Shown: piece by piece, positions 9,164 to 18,522 of the stretch
Layout: each line of letters begins with the position of its first letter
Position numbering within the stretch: the first letter of the stretch is position 1
NCBI GenBank assembly: GCA_025054835.1
Contig: JANWZQ010000092.1
Coordinates: forward strand, 1-55,522
Source of the DNA: Chthonomonadaceae bacterium
GTDB lineage: Bacteria > Armatimonadota > Chthonomonadetes > Chthonomonadales > Chthonomonadaceae
Direction of reading: 5' to 3'
DNA length: 55,522 nucleotides
Position numbers and translations under genes: made by a program
Notes under the pieces: model-generated
Told to the model about the DNA's origin: nothing
The model's input: the letters and a program-made list of their open reading frames with translations, nothing else
Databases searched by the model: none

Positions 9164-10945
9164 CTACCGCCCCGCGCCACTCCGACCAGAACCGCCACCA
9201 CCGCCTCGATCCTGCCGTGGCCCGAAAGGATTGTTGTTCGGTCGGCGACGGCGCCCATCATCCATGCCAGCCAGCACGATCGTCTCTCCCTCGTTCAGGC
9301 CTTCGAGGATCTCCGTGTGCACCCCATCGCTCGCTCCCGTCTTTACCGGTCGCGGCTCTGGCTTGGGCGTTTCCCCGGACTTTGCTGGCGGCAGTACGTA
9401 GACCGTCGATCCGCGTACCCCTACCTTCACTGCTTCAGCAGGCACCAGCAGCACGTTACGCCGTTTCCCGGTCTCGATCGTTACGGCCGCAGTCATATCC
9501 GGCTTCAGCGCCAGATCATGCCTGTCCAGAGCGATGGTCACATCGTACGTGATCACGCCCTGCTGGATCGTGGATCCGGAGGCGATTTTCACCACCCGGC
9601 CCCGGATCTTTTTGCCCGGAAAGGCATCCACCGTGATCTCTGCTACCTGACCGATCCGCAGCTTGCCGATGTCCGTTTCATCCACGAACACATCGACCTG
9701 CAGGCGATTGAGATCCGCCACAATGATCAGGGTTGGCGCCGAAAGGCCCGCCGCCAGCGTTTCGCCCTGTTGCGAGGCCAGTTGCAACACGGTGCCGGTG
9801 ATGGGTGAGCGAATGTAGGTGTAGTCGCGTCGGGCGCGGGCCGCCCGCACATCCGCCTCGGCCGCCCGCACCGCATCGCGCGCGGCCTGCACATCCTGCT
9901 CCCGGAGTGCAACGGTCTTCTGCCCCGCCAGAGCGACCTCCAGGCTGGCCTGTGCCTGCCGCACCTGCGCACGTGCATCCTGAACATCGGCCTGCCGAGC
10001 CTGATCGGAGTACGTACCGGCTCTGGCGGCCTCCAGTGCCGCTTCTGCCGCCTCCACATTCCGCTGTGCCTGCGCCACCTGATCCCGCGCCGCCTGCACG
10101 TTGGCCTCCGCCTGTACCTGCGCCAGCTGCACGTTCTGCCGCGCGGTGTCCACCAGCGACTGATTGACGGTGTCCGTCGCCTGCGCAGCATCCACCAGAC
10201 TCGCGGCCACAAATCCCCGGCGGAGCAACTCTTTCTGGCGTCGCAAATTGATCGCCGAGTTCTCCGCCTGTGCCTGTGCCTGTTTCAACTGTTCCTGCGC
10301 GGAAACGATCTGAAAACGTGCAGCCGCTTCCACCTGCGCCAGATTGGACTGCGCGGCGGAGAGTGCAGCACGGGTTCGTGCTACTTCAGCCTCCGCACGC
10401 TGGATGTTCGTCGGCGTTTGCGCTACCTGCAGACGTGCCTGCGCCTCTACCGCCTGCAGGCGTGCCTGTGCCGAACGCAGGGCTGCGCGCGCCTGCGCGA
10501 TCGCCGTGTCGGTCTGCAAGCGTGTCAGAGCCAGCGTGTTCTCCTGCTGCTTCAGCCGTACGCGCGCCGCAGACAGTTCTGCCTCGGCACGCTCATATTG
10601 CGCCTGAATATCTGGCAGATCCAGCTCTGCGATCACCTGACCTGCTCGCACCACCGTGCCCACATCGGCGTACAGACGGCGGATACGCCCGGTGATCTGC
10701 GTTCCGATCTTCACCATCGCGCCGGTCTGCGCGGTCACGCTCCCGGTCGCCGACACGGTCTCCGTCAGATCGCCGCGCACCACTCTGTCCGTTAGCAATT
10801 TGGAGGTTGCGTCTCCGGTCGGGCGGAGCTTCGACCATGCGTACCATCCTCCGGAGATCAAGAGCACCAGCGCGATCACAGCAGGCAACGCACGCGATTT
10901 ACGTTTCAGACGACGTTTCAACGTTGGAACCGCCGACGATGTCAT
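9164..10945 (-). CDS. MacA/HlyD-type periplasmic adaptor with very long coiled coil
   Basis: Membrane-fusion protein of the adjacent MacB-type exporter, 593 aa. A basic N-terminus and a membrane helix ([19 protein letters not shown]) are followed by a lipoyl half-motif ([32 protein letters not shown]). An Ala/Gln/Glu-rich helical hairpin then runs from about residue 95 to 375. The second lipoyl half ([26 protein letters not shown]) and beta-barrel domains follow. The C-terminal tail is a disordered Gly/Arg-rich stretch. Typical MacA is about 370 aa; the extra length is almost all in the hairpin. An SD (GAGGAG) precedes the ATG. The hairpin is built of AQA/ARA repeats, which also gives it an extreme GC-rich repeat character. 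Confidence 0.9.
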   Translation of the reverse strand: MTSSAVPTLKRRLKRKSRALPAVIALVLLISGGWYAWSKLRPTGDATSKLLTDRVVRGDLTETVSATGSVTAQTGAMVKIGTQITGRIRRLYADVGTVVRAGQVIAELDLPDIQAQYERAEAELSAARVRLKQQENTLALTRLQTDTAIAQARAALRSAQARLQAVEAQARLQVAQTPTNIQRAEAEVARTRAALSAAQSNLAQVEAAARFQIVSAQEQLKQAQAQAENSAINLRRQKELLRRGFVAASLVDAAQATDTVNQSLVDTARQNVQLAQVQAEANVQAARDQVAQAQRNVEAAEAALEAARAGTYSDQARQADVQDARAQVRQAQASLEVALAGQKTVALREQDVQAARDAVRAAEADVRAARARRDYTYIRSPITGTVLQLASQQGETLAAGLSAPTLIIVADLNRLQVDVFVDETDIGKLRIGQVAEITVDAFPGKKIRGRVVKIASGSTIQQGVITYDVTIALDRHDLALKPDMTAAVTIETGKRRNVLLVPAEAVKVGVRGSTVYVLPPAKSGETPKPEPRPVKTGASDGVHTEILEGLNEGETIVLAGMDDGRRRRPNNNPFGPRQDRGGGGGSGRSGAGR

Positions 10946-11233
10946 CCCTTACTCTCCTCATCATTCCGGTTCCATGCAGGGGGTCTGGCAGCAGCAGAGC
11001 TCACGGGAAGAACGTTCCACATCGTGGAGAGATGAACCGGAAGGTAACAGATGCTTTACAGTATACGCTTGCAATGGGCCGGAAGTTCACCGCAACGGTG
11101 CCAGAACCGGCCCGGTACTGCAGGCCGGGAATATGATCAGGCTTCTCTTATGTATGGACACCGTAGACTGGCAACTGGCAACATGCCGCAGGGAAATCGA
11201 GGACGGGATGTGCGATGCGCCGCAGGAAGCTCT
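10946..11233. other. 288-bp intergenic region, probable control region of the exporter operon
   Basis: The stretch lies between the c-di-GMP enzyme gene and the adaptor gene, both on the minus strand, and no convincing gene is seen in it. On the minus strand a TATACT (11065-11060) could be a -10 box, but no good -35 sits 16-18 bases from it. An SD for the adaptor is present next to its ATG. The region presumably carries the exporter promoter. Confidence 0.3.
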
Positions 11234-13399
11234 TCAGGCTGCTTGCGGCACCACTGAGGCAACGGGTGGAGCCACTGTCCACGGAGAGGCCAGGTAGCAC
11301 CATTCTTCCTCCGACACCGTCAGGAAGGCCTGTACCACGTCCGGGTCAAACTGCGTGCCCGCACCACGCTGGATCTCCGCCTGCGCCTCGGAGAAGCTCA
11401 CGTGATCGCGATACACCTGTGATACAGTCAGGGTGTCGAACGTATCGCAGACCGCGAAGATCCGGGCCGGCAGGGGGATGGCCTCCCCGCGTAACCCCTG
11501 CGGGTAGCCCGTGCCATCCCATCGTTCATGGTGGTAGCGGATCACGGGCAACGCTCGTGCCAGCAACGCGTTGCTGGCGATCAGCTCCGCGCCTGCCAGC
11601 GGGTGCCGACGGATCTGCCGCCACTCCTCATCGGTCAGACGCCCGCGCTTGCGCAACACAGCGTCTGGAATGCCCATTTTCCCGATGTCGTGCAGCAATG
11701 CACCGAACGCCAGGTCTGCCAGATCGCCCGGCGTCAGGCGTGGTAGCAGGGGGCGTACGGTGCGTAACTCTTCGTAGAGCGCACTGACCGCACGGCACAA
11801 CCGCAACGCATAACGCGTTACGCGTACGGAGTGCCCCCAGGACTCTGCGCTCCGTTGATCCATGATGTCGATCAACGCCAGCAGGATCGGCGCCGGGGCC
11901 TCCTGCAGCAATCCCTCAAGGCCACCCAGCAGGCGGATGATATCGTGCGGATAGCCACGCGGGCCCTCACCGTGCCACACGGTGTCTTCCGGTTTCGGTA
12001 CCGCAAGCGCGCTCTCAATCCGGGGTTCCGTATATCCCGCAGAGGCCGCAGTGAGGGATGGCTTCTGCGTGGCACGCGCGTCCCCTGCGCAACTCCCCTG
12101 ATGGCTGCATCCAACAGCGGGCAGGTACACCACGCGATTGCGACCGGCGGACTTGGCCTCATACAGCGCTACATCCGCACGCTCAATGACTGCATCGGCA
12201 TTCTCCCCGGCAGCGTAGAGTGCTACCCCGATCGATACAGTCACCTGCCGGTTCGGAAATGGAAACGCCTCTACCGCGGCCCGAACTCGCTCCGCGACCA
12301 GCAGGGCGGTCTCCGCGTCGGTGTCCTGCAGGATTACCGCGAACTCCTCCCCGCCGTAACGCGCGGCATAGTCCCCTTCTCGTACCCGGGTTGACAGGAT
12401 CTGCGCGACTCCCTTCAGTACCTCATCGCCTGCCGGATGCCCGAACGTATCGTTGTAGTGCTTGAAGTGGTCTACGTCCAGTAACATCAGGGCCAGAGGG
12501 GCCCGCGAGCGCGATACACGCGCAATCTGGTGCGTCAATTCCTCCTGAAAAGCACGGTGGTTGGCCAGCCCGGTCATCCCATCAGTCGTGGCCAGCGCGG
12601 CCAGCTGCGCGTTGGCCGCCTCCAGAGCCCGGTACTGAGCCTCCAGCTCTGCATGCACTGCCAGTAGCTGCGAGTTCATCGCGGCCAGTTGCTCCGCTTG
12701 CTCGGCTACCTTCTCATGATGCATCTCCAGCTGCGCATGCGCCTGACCGATCTGATACACTTCCTGCATCATACGCGCGATCGTTGCCTCGCTCATGCAC
12801 ACCAGTCCGGAGAGGAACAGCAGGATGATGCACAGGGTCACGACCAGCTGAAACGCGGAGAAAGAGACAAGCGGGGACACATGTGGCAACACAGACGCGT
12901 TCTGGAACACATGCAGGCTGACCACACCGCAAACGATCACCGCACAGGCCAGGGTGCCGACCTGCCCCAGTAGCAGTCCCGCCTCCACAATCACCACGGC
13001 CAGCAGGACGTAGACCATCATGCTCAGCGAGAGGGACTGAGGGGGCGTGCCGAAAAGGCCGATGGTACACCCTGTGAGCACGCCGGAGAGAAATAACATC
13101 CCGGCCTCACGCACTCTTCCCTGACGGTTGAGCAGCACGGCTATCACCTGCATTGTCCCGCACAGAGTGAGCGCGACAAGAAACCCCGGGATCAGGCGGG
13201 GAAACAGGCTGAAGGGGTAGAGAACCACGTAGAAGGGGAGCACCATCACGGCCAGAAACGCCAGCAGCACCCCGCGCCTCTGCTGCTCCTGATCCAGCAA
13301 CGACGCAGCAGAGCCATCAGCAACTCTCGGCGGAGAAGCCCATTCGAGCCAGCGTTGCCAGAAACGCCCCATGCGACCCTTTCCCGGAGAATGTCGCAT
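11234..13399 (-). CDS. membrane-bound GGDEF and HD-GYP bifunctional c-di-GMP enzyme
   Basis: A 721-aa protein that appears able both to make and to break cyclic di-GMP. The N-terminal half carries about six membrane helices (residues 45-215), then a coiled-coil linker rich in E/Q/A. A GGDEF domain follows, with intact GGEEF near residue 350 and the DVDHFKHYNDTFGH motif. The C-terminal HD-GYP phosphodiesterase has LLHDIGKMGIPD near residue 568 and HHERWDGTGYP near residue 622, so both active sites look intact. The start is uncertain: ATG 13399 has a poor SD, and ATG 13372, after GGGAAAGGG, is an alternative. It follows the Gfo/Idh gene by 57 bp on the same strand. Confidence 0.9.
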   Translation of the reverse strand: MRHSPGKGRMGRFWQRWLEWASPPRVADGSAASLLDQEQQRRGVLLAFLAVMVLPFYVVLYPFSLFPRLIPGFLVALTLCGTMQVIAVLLNRQGRVREAGMLFLSGVLTGCTIGLFGTPPQSLSLSMMVYVLLAVVIVEAGLLLGQVGTLACAVIVCGVVSLHVFQNASVLPHVSPLVSFSAFQLVVTLCIILLFLSGLVCMSEATIARMMQEVYQIGQAHAQLEMHHEKVAEQAEQLAAMNSQLLAVHAELEAQYRALEAANAQLAALATTDGMTGLANHRAFQEELTHQIARVSRSRAPLALMLLDVDHFKHYNDTFGHPAGDEVLKGVAQILSTRVREGDYAARYGGEEFAVILQDTDAETALLVAERVRAAVEAFPFPNRQVTVSIGVALYAAGENADAVIERADVALYEAKSAGRNRVVYLPAVGCSHQGSCAGDARATQKPSLTAASAGYTEPRIESALAVPKPEDTVWHGEGPRGYPHDIIRLLGGLEGLLQEAPAPILLALIDIMDQRSAESWGHSVRVTRYALRLCRAVSALYEELRTVRPLLPRLTPGDLADLAFGALLHDIGKMGIPDAVLRKRGRLTDEEWRQIRRHPLAGAELIASNALLARALPVIRYHHERWDGTGYPQGLRGEAIPLPARIFAVCDTFDTLTVSQVYRDHVSFSEAQAEIQRGAGTQFDPDVVQAFLTVSEEEWCYLASPWTVAPPVASVVPQAA

Positions 13400-13438
13400 T
13401 CATTCTGGCAAAGCGCTCTTTTTTCTTTAGCAAATGAC

Positions 13439-13465
13439 CGCCTGTGACACTTGCCATCACAGGCG
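13439..13465 (-). terminator. hairpin at the end of the Gfo/Idh gene
   Basis: A perfect 9-bp stem (CGCCTGTGA with TCACAGGCG) with a 9-base loop spans the stop codon of the Gfo/Idh oxidoreductase gene. There is no run of T on the minus strand afterwards, so it may be a weak or Rho-assisted terminator, or only an mRNA-stabilising hairpin. Confidence 0.4.
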
Positions 13466-14449
13466 CACCGGGGCCCCTAGCTCGGCCGAACGGTAGGCTG
13501 CAAACGCCACCTCCGCCGCGCGCAACCCGTCCTCCCCGGAGACCGGCACCGGCGCGCCACTGGCGATCGCGGCGGCGAAGGCCCCGATCATCGCATCGTC
13601 GATGTTGGTGCCCCAGAACTCCCAGGAAATGCTCTGCGTCCGGTCCGAGTAGAGCACCAGGTTCTGCGCGAACATGTCCATGGAGAGCGTGCCACGCTCG
13701 GTCACCACCTCCATGGTCACATCGCCCCACGTCGGAAAGGATTTTGGTCGTGACCACGATGCGTCCAGTGTGGCGAACACCCCGTTCTGGAAGGTCAGGC
13801 TCAGGAACCCGATGTCATCATAATCCTGATGATGGATTCCGTTGCTGATCTCTGCATACACCTCGCGCACCTCATCGCGCAGCAACCAGCGCATCAGATC
13901 GGTCACGTGCACGGTATGATCGATCGTAGCGCCTCCCCCCGACTCCTCCTTGCGCGTGAACCACCCTCCGGGATTGCGCCCGCGATTGGTGCCCCGGATC
14001 GCCAGCACCTGCCCTGCATCCCCGCTCTCTATCACAGCCTTCAAGCGCTGAAATACCGGGGAAAACCGGCAGGGAAACGCCGTCATCAGCTGTACGCCGG
14101 CACGCTGGCACGCCGCGATCATCGCCTCTCCGTCCTCCACGCTGGTTGCCAGTGGCTTTTCGCACAGCACATGCTTGCCCGCCTGCGCCGCCATCTCTGT
14201 GAGCGCGCGGTGCCGGGCGTTCTCGGAGCAGATCACGACGGCCTCCACCTCTGGCGACGCCAGCAGGGCTTCATAACTTGCGAACACTGGCGCTCCGTAC
14301 TTCTGGCCCATCTGTTGCGCTCGCTCCAGATCATGATCTGCAACGCCAACCAGCAGTGTGTCAGCGCGTTGCGTGAGGACCTGCGCGTAGCTGAGCGCGT
14401 GCAGATGCGCAAATGACATCATTCCGATCTTAACTCTGTGCTGTGCCAT
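13457..14449 (-). CDS. Gfo/Idh/MocA family oxidoreductase, SFAH-type
   Basis: An NAD(P)-dependent sugar oxidoreductase of 330 aa. The Rossmann domain is followed by the family's CEKPLATSVEDGEAMI lysine motif (EKP near residue 97) and a C-terminal alpha/beta dimerisation domain with DHTVHVTDLMRWLL. The usual glycine-rich GxGxxG loop at the N-terminus is replaced by KIGMMSFAHLHALSYAQ. A second protein in the window (29853-30917) has the same replacement. The gene overlaps the end of the hybrid kinase by 20 bp and is the last of a run with a sugar-binding protein, so it may act on the sensed or imported sugar. The substrate is unknown. Confidence 0.88.
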   Translation of the reverse strand: MAQHRVKIGMMSFAHLHALSYAQVLTQRADTLLVGVADHDLERAQQMGQKYGAPVFASYEALLASPEVEAVVICSENARHRALTEMAAQAGKHVLCEKPLATSVEDGEAMIAACQRAGVQLMTAFPCRFSPVFQRLKAVIESGDAGQVLAIRGTNRGRNPGGWFTRKEESGGGATIDHTVHVTDLMRWLLRDEVREVYAEISNGIHHQDYDDIGFLSLTFQNGVFATLDASWSRPKSFPTWGDVTMEVVTERGTLSMDMFAQNLVLYSDRTQSISWEFWGTNIDDAMIGAFAAAIASGAPVPVSGEDGLRAAEVAFAAYRSAELGAPVRL

Positions 14450-17114
14450 CCGTCTCCTGTCTCCTCTCCAGAGGCCGATCCAGCAACTCTCGCACCGCCC
14501 GCATCAGGTCCGCAGGTCGGAACGGTTTGGCCAGAAACGCCTCACTGGCCTTCAGGTCCCTCTGGTAGAACCCTGCGTTGTCGGTGTACCCGGAGATGTA
14601 GAGCACGCGCAATCCCGGATACTCCCGGCTCAACTGCATCGCCAGCTGCCGTCCTCCCATCTGCGGCATCACCACATCGGTCACCAGCAGGTCCGGTGCC
14701 CTGTCCAGACCCGCAAACGCCCGTAACGCCTCCAGCCCGTTGGCCGCCGACAGCACCGTGTATCCCGCTGACCGCAGCGCCACGGCAGCCATCTCCCGCA
14801 ATTGCGCTTCGTCCTCCACCAGCAGCACGGTTTCCCGTCCTCCACGCACGGGCTCTTCGGCCCCGACAGATATCTCCTCTTCCCCCTCATAGCGTGGCAG
14901 ATAGATGTGGAATGTAGCGCCATGCCCCGGTGCGCTCTCCACGGTGATCTGCCCACCCGCCTGCGTAACGATCCCGTAGCAGGTAGCCAGTCCCAGTCCT
15001 GTTCCTTTGCCCACGTCTTTGGTTGTGAAGAACGGTTCGAAGATGCGGGCCTGCGTTGCTGAGTCCATCCCGATGCCCGTATCCTGCACTGTTAGCAGTA
15101 CATACTCGCCCGGGCGCACCCCCCGGTGCTCCTGCAACGCATATCCGTCCACGATAACATTGGTTACTTCAATCGTCAGCACACCGCCGTCCGGCATGGC
15201 ATCCCGCGCGTTCACCACCAGGTTCAGGATCACCTGTTCACATTGCCCGGGATCCGCCAGCACAGGCCAGAGAGCTTCTTCGGTCCGGATCATCAGCGTG
15301 ACGTCCTCACCGATCACGGGGCGCAGGATCTTCTCCATGTTGTGCACCAGCTGGCCCAGATGTACCGGGCGGGGCTTCACCACCTGTCTGCGCGCAAACG
15401 CCAGCAGCTGCCGGGTCAGATTGGCTGCACGTTCTCCGGCGCGCTGGATCTGCGTCACATACAGTCCAATGGGATCTTCCGGTGGAAGCGCCTCTGCGAT
15501 CAACTCCGCATAGCCCAGCACTGCAGTCAGCAGGTTGTTGAAGTCGTGCGCAATTCCGCCGGCCAGTCGCCCGATACTCTCCATCTTCTGCGCCCGCAAC
15601 AACTGCTCTCGCTGCTCCTCCAGCGCCTGATACAATCGGTTGTTCTCAATGGCGATCGCGATGTGATTGGCCACGATCTGCAGGTGTTCCAGGTCCACCT
15701 CGGAGAACTGCTTCTGCCGACACACCGAGTAGACACCCAGCACGCCCACTGCCCGTCCTTCCACCAGGAGTGGTACCCCTGCGTAGGAGGTAAAGCGGTA
15801 GCTGCGGGGCAGAACTCCCGCAAGCCGATGCGTCAGCGGGTGCTTCTGCACGTTCTCAATGGCAATGGGGCGCTTCTGTTTCAGCAACTGTCCGGCGATC
15901 CCGAAATTGGCCGGGAGAGCGGTGTTCAGCACTTCCTCCGGGACTCCTGCATGCGCCAGCAGCGTGAGTTGCTCTCCTTCCAGCACCCGGATGATACATC
16001 CGTCCATCTCGAATGCCTGACGCGCCAGTTCGGCCAGCTCCCGCATCTGCTGCTCCATCGGGACCATACCCACCATGGCCCCGGTCACCCGGGCGATCAG
16101 GTCCAGACGCGCATTGCTGAAACGGAGCGCCGCTTCCGCATGCCGGTGCTGTTGCTGCATGTGTGCGTACTGCGTGGCAAAGGCCACGTAGGGCGCCACT
16201 TCCTGCAGGATCGAGCGCTCGTGATCGCCCCAGTCATGAGGCGCTGGCGCATTTAACGTGAGTAGACCGCATTGCGCTCCCGGATGGGGCAACAGCACGC
16301 ATAGCTGCGCCCGGATCCCTCTGGCAACCAGACAGTCTGCCCAGACCCGAACCCGCGGGTCCTGTGTTACATCGCGAATGGCCATCACGCGGTACGCGCG
16401 CAGGGATCGCAGATAGTCCGGATGTTGCGCCAGATCCACCCGGTGTCCTTTCAGGGATGCAAATAGCTCCGGAGGCTCTTCGGAGTGCGTGATGGCCATC
16501 TGGTCCTGCGCGTCCACCACAGCGTAAGTCACCTGATATGCCGCAAAGTAGTCCTGCAGGCGGCATACTGTCCCGCGGATGATCTCCTCCACGGAGACAT
16601 GCGAGACGATCTCGGAAGCAATCGAGGCCAGCAGCTGCAGGCGCGCCTGCTCCAGACGGTGCGATGTTCTCAAACCGTGTTGCGTCGTGATGTCGCGATG
16701 CACGATCAACGCGCCCTGTCGGACTCCTCCCTCCGTCAACGGCGAGACGGTGAGCTGAACCCATTGCACCGGCACCGGGTCGCTCACCGCATACTCCAGC
16801 GAGAAGCCCTGTGACGTGCCCTCCAGCACGGCGCGCAGGCCATCCGCGATTTCTCCTGCCTCTTTCACTCCGGCATTGCAGGCCAGATCGCACATCTGCA
16901 GGTAGTTCATGCCGGGCTCCAGTCTCTGTGCAATCCGATCCCCGGACTCCACGGCCTGTTGCCACCCGGCATTGACCGCTACCACGGTTCCTGCAGGATC
17001 AACCACCGCCAGACGATCCGGTAAGGCGTCCAGAATACAGCGCGACAGACAGAGAGGTGTACAGGGAGACCGCTCGACAAAGGTTGTCTGTTGTAGACCA
17101 GAGGGATCCATCAT
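14430..17114 (-). CDS. hybrid sensor histidine kinase (PAS-GAF-GAF-HisKA-HATPase-REC)
   Basis: A soluble hybrid kinase, 894 aa from the chosen start. It carries a PAS domain (about residues 25-145), two GAF domains (about 150-310 and 340-490), a dimerisation domain with phospho-accepting H522 in GGIAHDFNNLL, and an HATPase domain (N-box NLVVNARDAMPDGG, G boxes DTGIGM and GKGTGLGLA). A C-terminal receiver follows, with phospho-acceptor D near residue 814 in LLVTDVVMPQMGG. No membrane helix is seen. ATG 17114, with GAGGTG eight bases upstream, is the best start. It sits 50 bp after a sugar-binding protein gene and overlaps the downstream oxidoreductase. No separate output regulator is nearby, so signalling probably passes through the REC domain to an unlinked partner. 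Confidence 0.9.
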   Translation of the reverse strand: MMDPSGLQQTTFVERSPCTPLCLSRCILDALPDRLAVVDPAGTVVAVNAGWQQAVESGDRIAQRLEPGMNYLQMCDLACNAGVKEAGEIADGLRAVLEGTSQGFSLEYAVSDPVPVQWVQLTVSPLTEGGVRQGALIVHRDITTQHGLRTSHRLEQARLQLLASIASEIVSHVSVEEIIRGTVCRLQDYFAAYQVTYAVVDAQDQMAITHSEEPPELFASLKGHRVDLAQHPDYLRSLRAYRVMAIRDVTQDPRVRVWADCLVARGIRAQLCVLLPHPGAQCGLLTLNAPAPHDWGDHERSILQEVAPYVAFATQYAHMQQQHRHAEAALRFSNARLDLIARVTGAMVGMVPMEQQMRELAELARQAFEMDGCIIRVLEGEQLTLLAHAGVPEEVLNTALPANFGIAGQLLKQKRPIAIENVQKHPLTHRLAGVLPRSYRFTSYAGVPLLVEGRAVGVLGVYSVCRQKQFSEVDLEHLQIVANHIAIAIENNRLYQALEEQREQLLRAQKMESIGRLAGGIAHDFNNLLTAVLGYAELIAEALPPEDPIGLYVTQIQRAGERAANLTRQLLAFARRQVVKPRPVHLGQLVHNMEKILRPVIGEDVTLMIRTEEALWPVLADPGQCEQVILNLVVNARDAMPDGGVLTIEVTNVIVDGYALQEHRGVRPGEYVLLTVQDTGIGMDSATQARIFEPFFTTKDVGKGTGLGLATCYGIVTQAGGQITVESAPGHGATFHIYLPRYEGEEEISVGAEEPVRGGRETVLLVEDEAQLREMAAVALRSAGYTVLSAANGLEALRAFAGLDRAPDLLVTDVVMPQMGGRQLAMQLSREYPGLRVLYISGYTDNAGFYQRDLKASEAFLAKPFRPADLMRAVRELLDRPLERRQETDGTAQS

Positions 17115-17164
17115 GGGGCATGCACCTCGCCAGGGTCCAGGAAAACCACACAAACGGGTTGTAC

Positions 17165-18493
17165 TCAGTAGGGATTGCGTGCGATCAAGCGACGCACCTC
17201 ATCTGCACTCTTCTTCAGGCGGGCGCGTACGTACGCTTCAAAGCCCGCCTCACCACGCGTGTTATAGTACTGCACACATGCGGTCAATGCCTCGCCCAGT
17301 TTGCTCTTGGCCACGATCACAAACGGGCTGGTGTACTGCGGGGGCACTTGCGGCGCCAGTTCCGCATAGAGCCTCCCGATCGGCTGACCGCTCCAGTAGG
17401 CGCGGGGCTCATCATAGGAGGGATGATCCCACGCCGCACGCATTGCCGGTAGAATGTTGGACTCGCGGAACCGCTCGGCCAGTTCCGTTCTGTCCAGATA
17501 CAGGTGCAGAGCCAGCTCCCACGCCAGATCCGGGTTCTGGCACCGCTTTGTGATCCCCAGCATGGTGCCCCCTCGTGTGCTGGTCCGCCGCTCTCCCGGA
17601 CGCACGGCCGGCAGCGGCATCAGGGCCATTTTCCCTGCCATCCGGGGGATGTCGGTTTCCAGAACCCGGCTGCGCCAGTCCGGAGTGAGCAGGCAGAGCA
17701 GATATTCCTGCTCTACCGCCTGCGTCAGGATCTGACCGCCCCCCAGCGTGTTGCCAATCCTGCGCGGCCCGGCCACCAGTGGCACGTAGAAGAGAACGGT
17801 CTGTACCGCTGTCTCGTTATCAAAAATGCAGTGCCCCTGCGCGTCAAAGTAGCCGCCCCCACGCTGGAACAGGAACGTCTCCAGGTCCCCGGAATGCGTA
17901 TCGGCCAGCTCGATCATGTAGCGTTTGCCCGGAATGGTCAACTGCCGGCCCACACGCACGAAATCCTCCCACGTCCGGATCTGATGCGCGTCCACACCCT
18001 CTCGCTCAAAGACGTCCCGTCGGTAGGCGATCATCACCGGGTGCACATCATGGGGGAGGCCAAAGATCCGTCCCCGGCTGGTGTAGGGCGCGAATCGCGA
18101 GGCCACCATCGCTTCCCACAGACCGGAGCGACGGATCCGGTCCGTTAGATCCACAAACCCCACGTCTTCCAGCGGACCGCGAAAGAACGCGCCGGCCGAA
18201 CTGATCTCTACCTCCACCAGATCCGGTACGTCCACGTCCGCCAGAAACGCCGCCTGCAGGCGTGCGGCCAGCGAGGCGTTGGAAACCAGTTGCATCTGCA
18301 CCCGCACTCCCGGATGCTTCGCCTCGAAAGACGGGATCGCCTTGAGATAGGCGTCGTAGTGGCTCCGGGCGAATACCCAGAGCGTTAGCGTGGCGGACCG
18401 GCGCGGCACCGGATGCGCGCTCAACCACGCTCCGGCTCCCAGCGCCAGAACCAGCATGGCAAACGCGGCGCGACCGAAGGGGAACCAGCGCAT
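17165..18493 (-). CDS. ABC transporter extracellular sugar-binding protein (family 1)
   Basis: A 442-aa secreted substrate-binding protein of the MalE/UgpB-like family 1. The N-terminal signal (FAMLVLALGAGAWLSAHP) has no lipobox cysteine. The mature part shows TLTLWVFARSHYDAYLKAIPSFEAKHPGVRVQMQ, typical of this family, and ends in a helical lobe (EAYVRARLKKSADEVRRLI). A strong SD (GGAGAGGGA) precedes ATG 18493. No permease or ATPase genes are adjacent; instead a hybrid histidine kinase gene follows. It may therefore serve a transporter encoded elsewhere, or act as a sensor input. The sugar bound cannot be inferred. Confidence 0.88.
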   Translation of the reverse strand: MRWFPFGRAAFAMLVLALGAGAWLSAHPVPRRSATLTLWVFARSHYDAYLKAIPSFEAKHPGVRVQMQLVSNASLAARLQAAFLADVDVPDLVEVEISSAGAFFRGPLEDVGFVDLTDRIRRSGLWEAMVASRFAPYTSRGRIFGLPHDVHPVMIAYRRDVFEREGVDAHQIRTWEDFVRVGRQLTIPGKRYMIELADTHSGDLETFLFQRGGGYFDAQGHCIFDNETAVQTVLFYVPLVAGPRRIGNTLGGGQILTQAVEQEYLLCLLTPDWRSRVLETDIPRMAGKMALMPLPAVRPGERRTSTRGGTMLGITKRCQNPDLAWELALHLYLDRTELAERFRESNILPAMRAAWDHPSYDEPRAYWSGQPIGRLYAELAPQVPPQYTSPFVIVAKSKLGEALTACVQYYNTRGEAGFEAYVRARLKKSADEVRRLIARNPY

Positions 18494-18522
18494 GTCTCCC
18501 TCTCCTCTCTGGCCACCTTATT

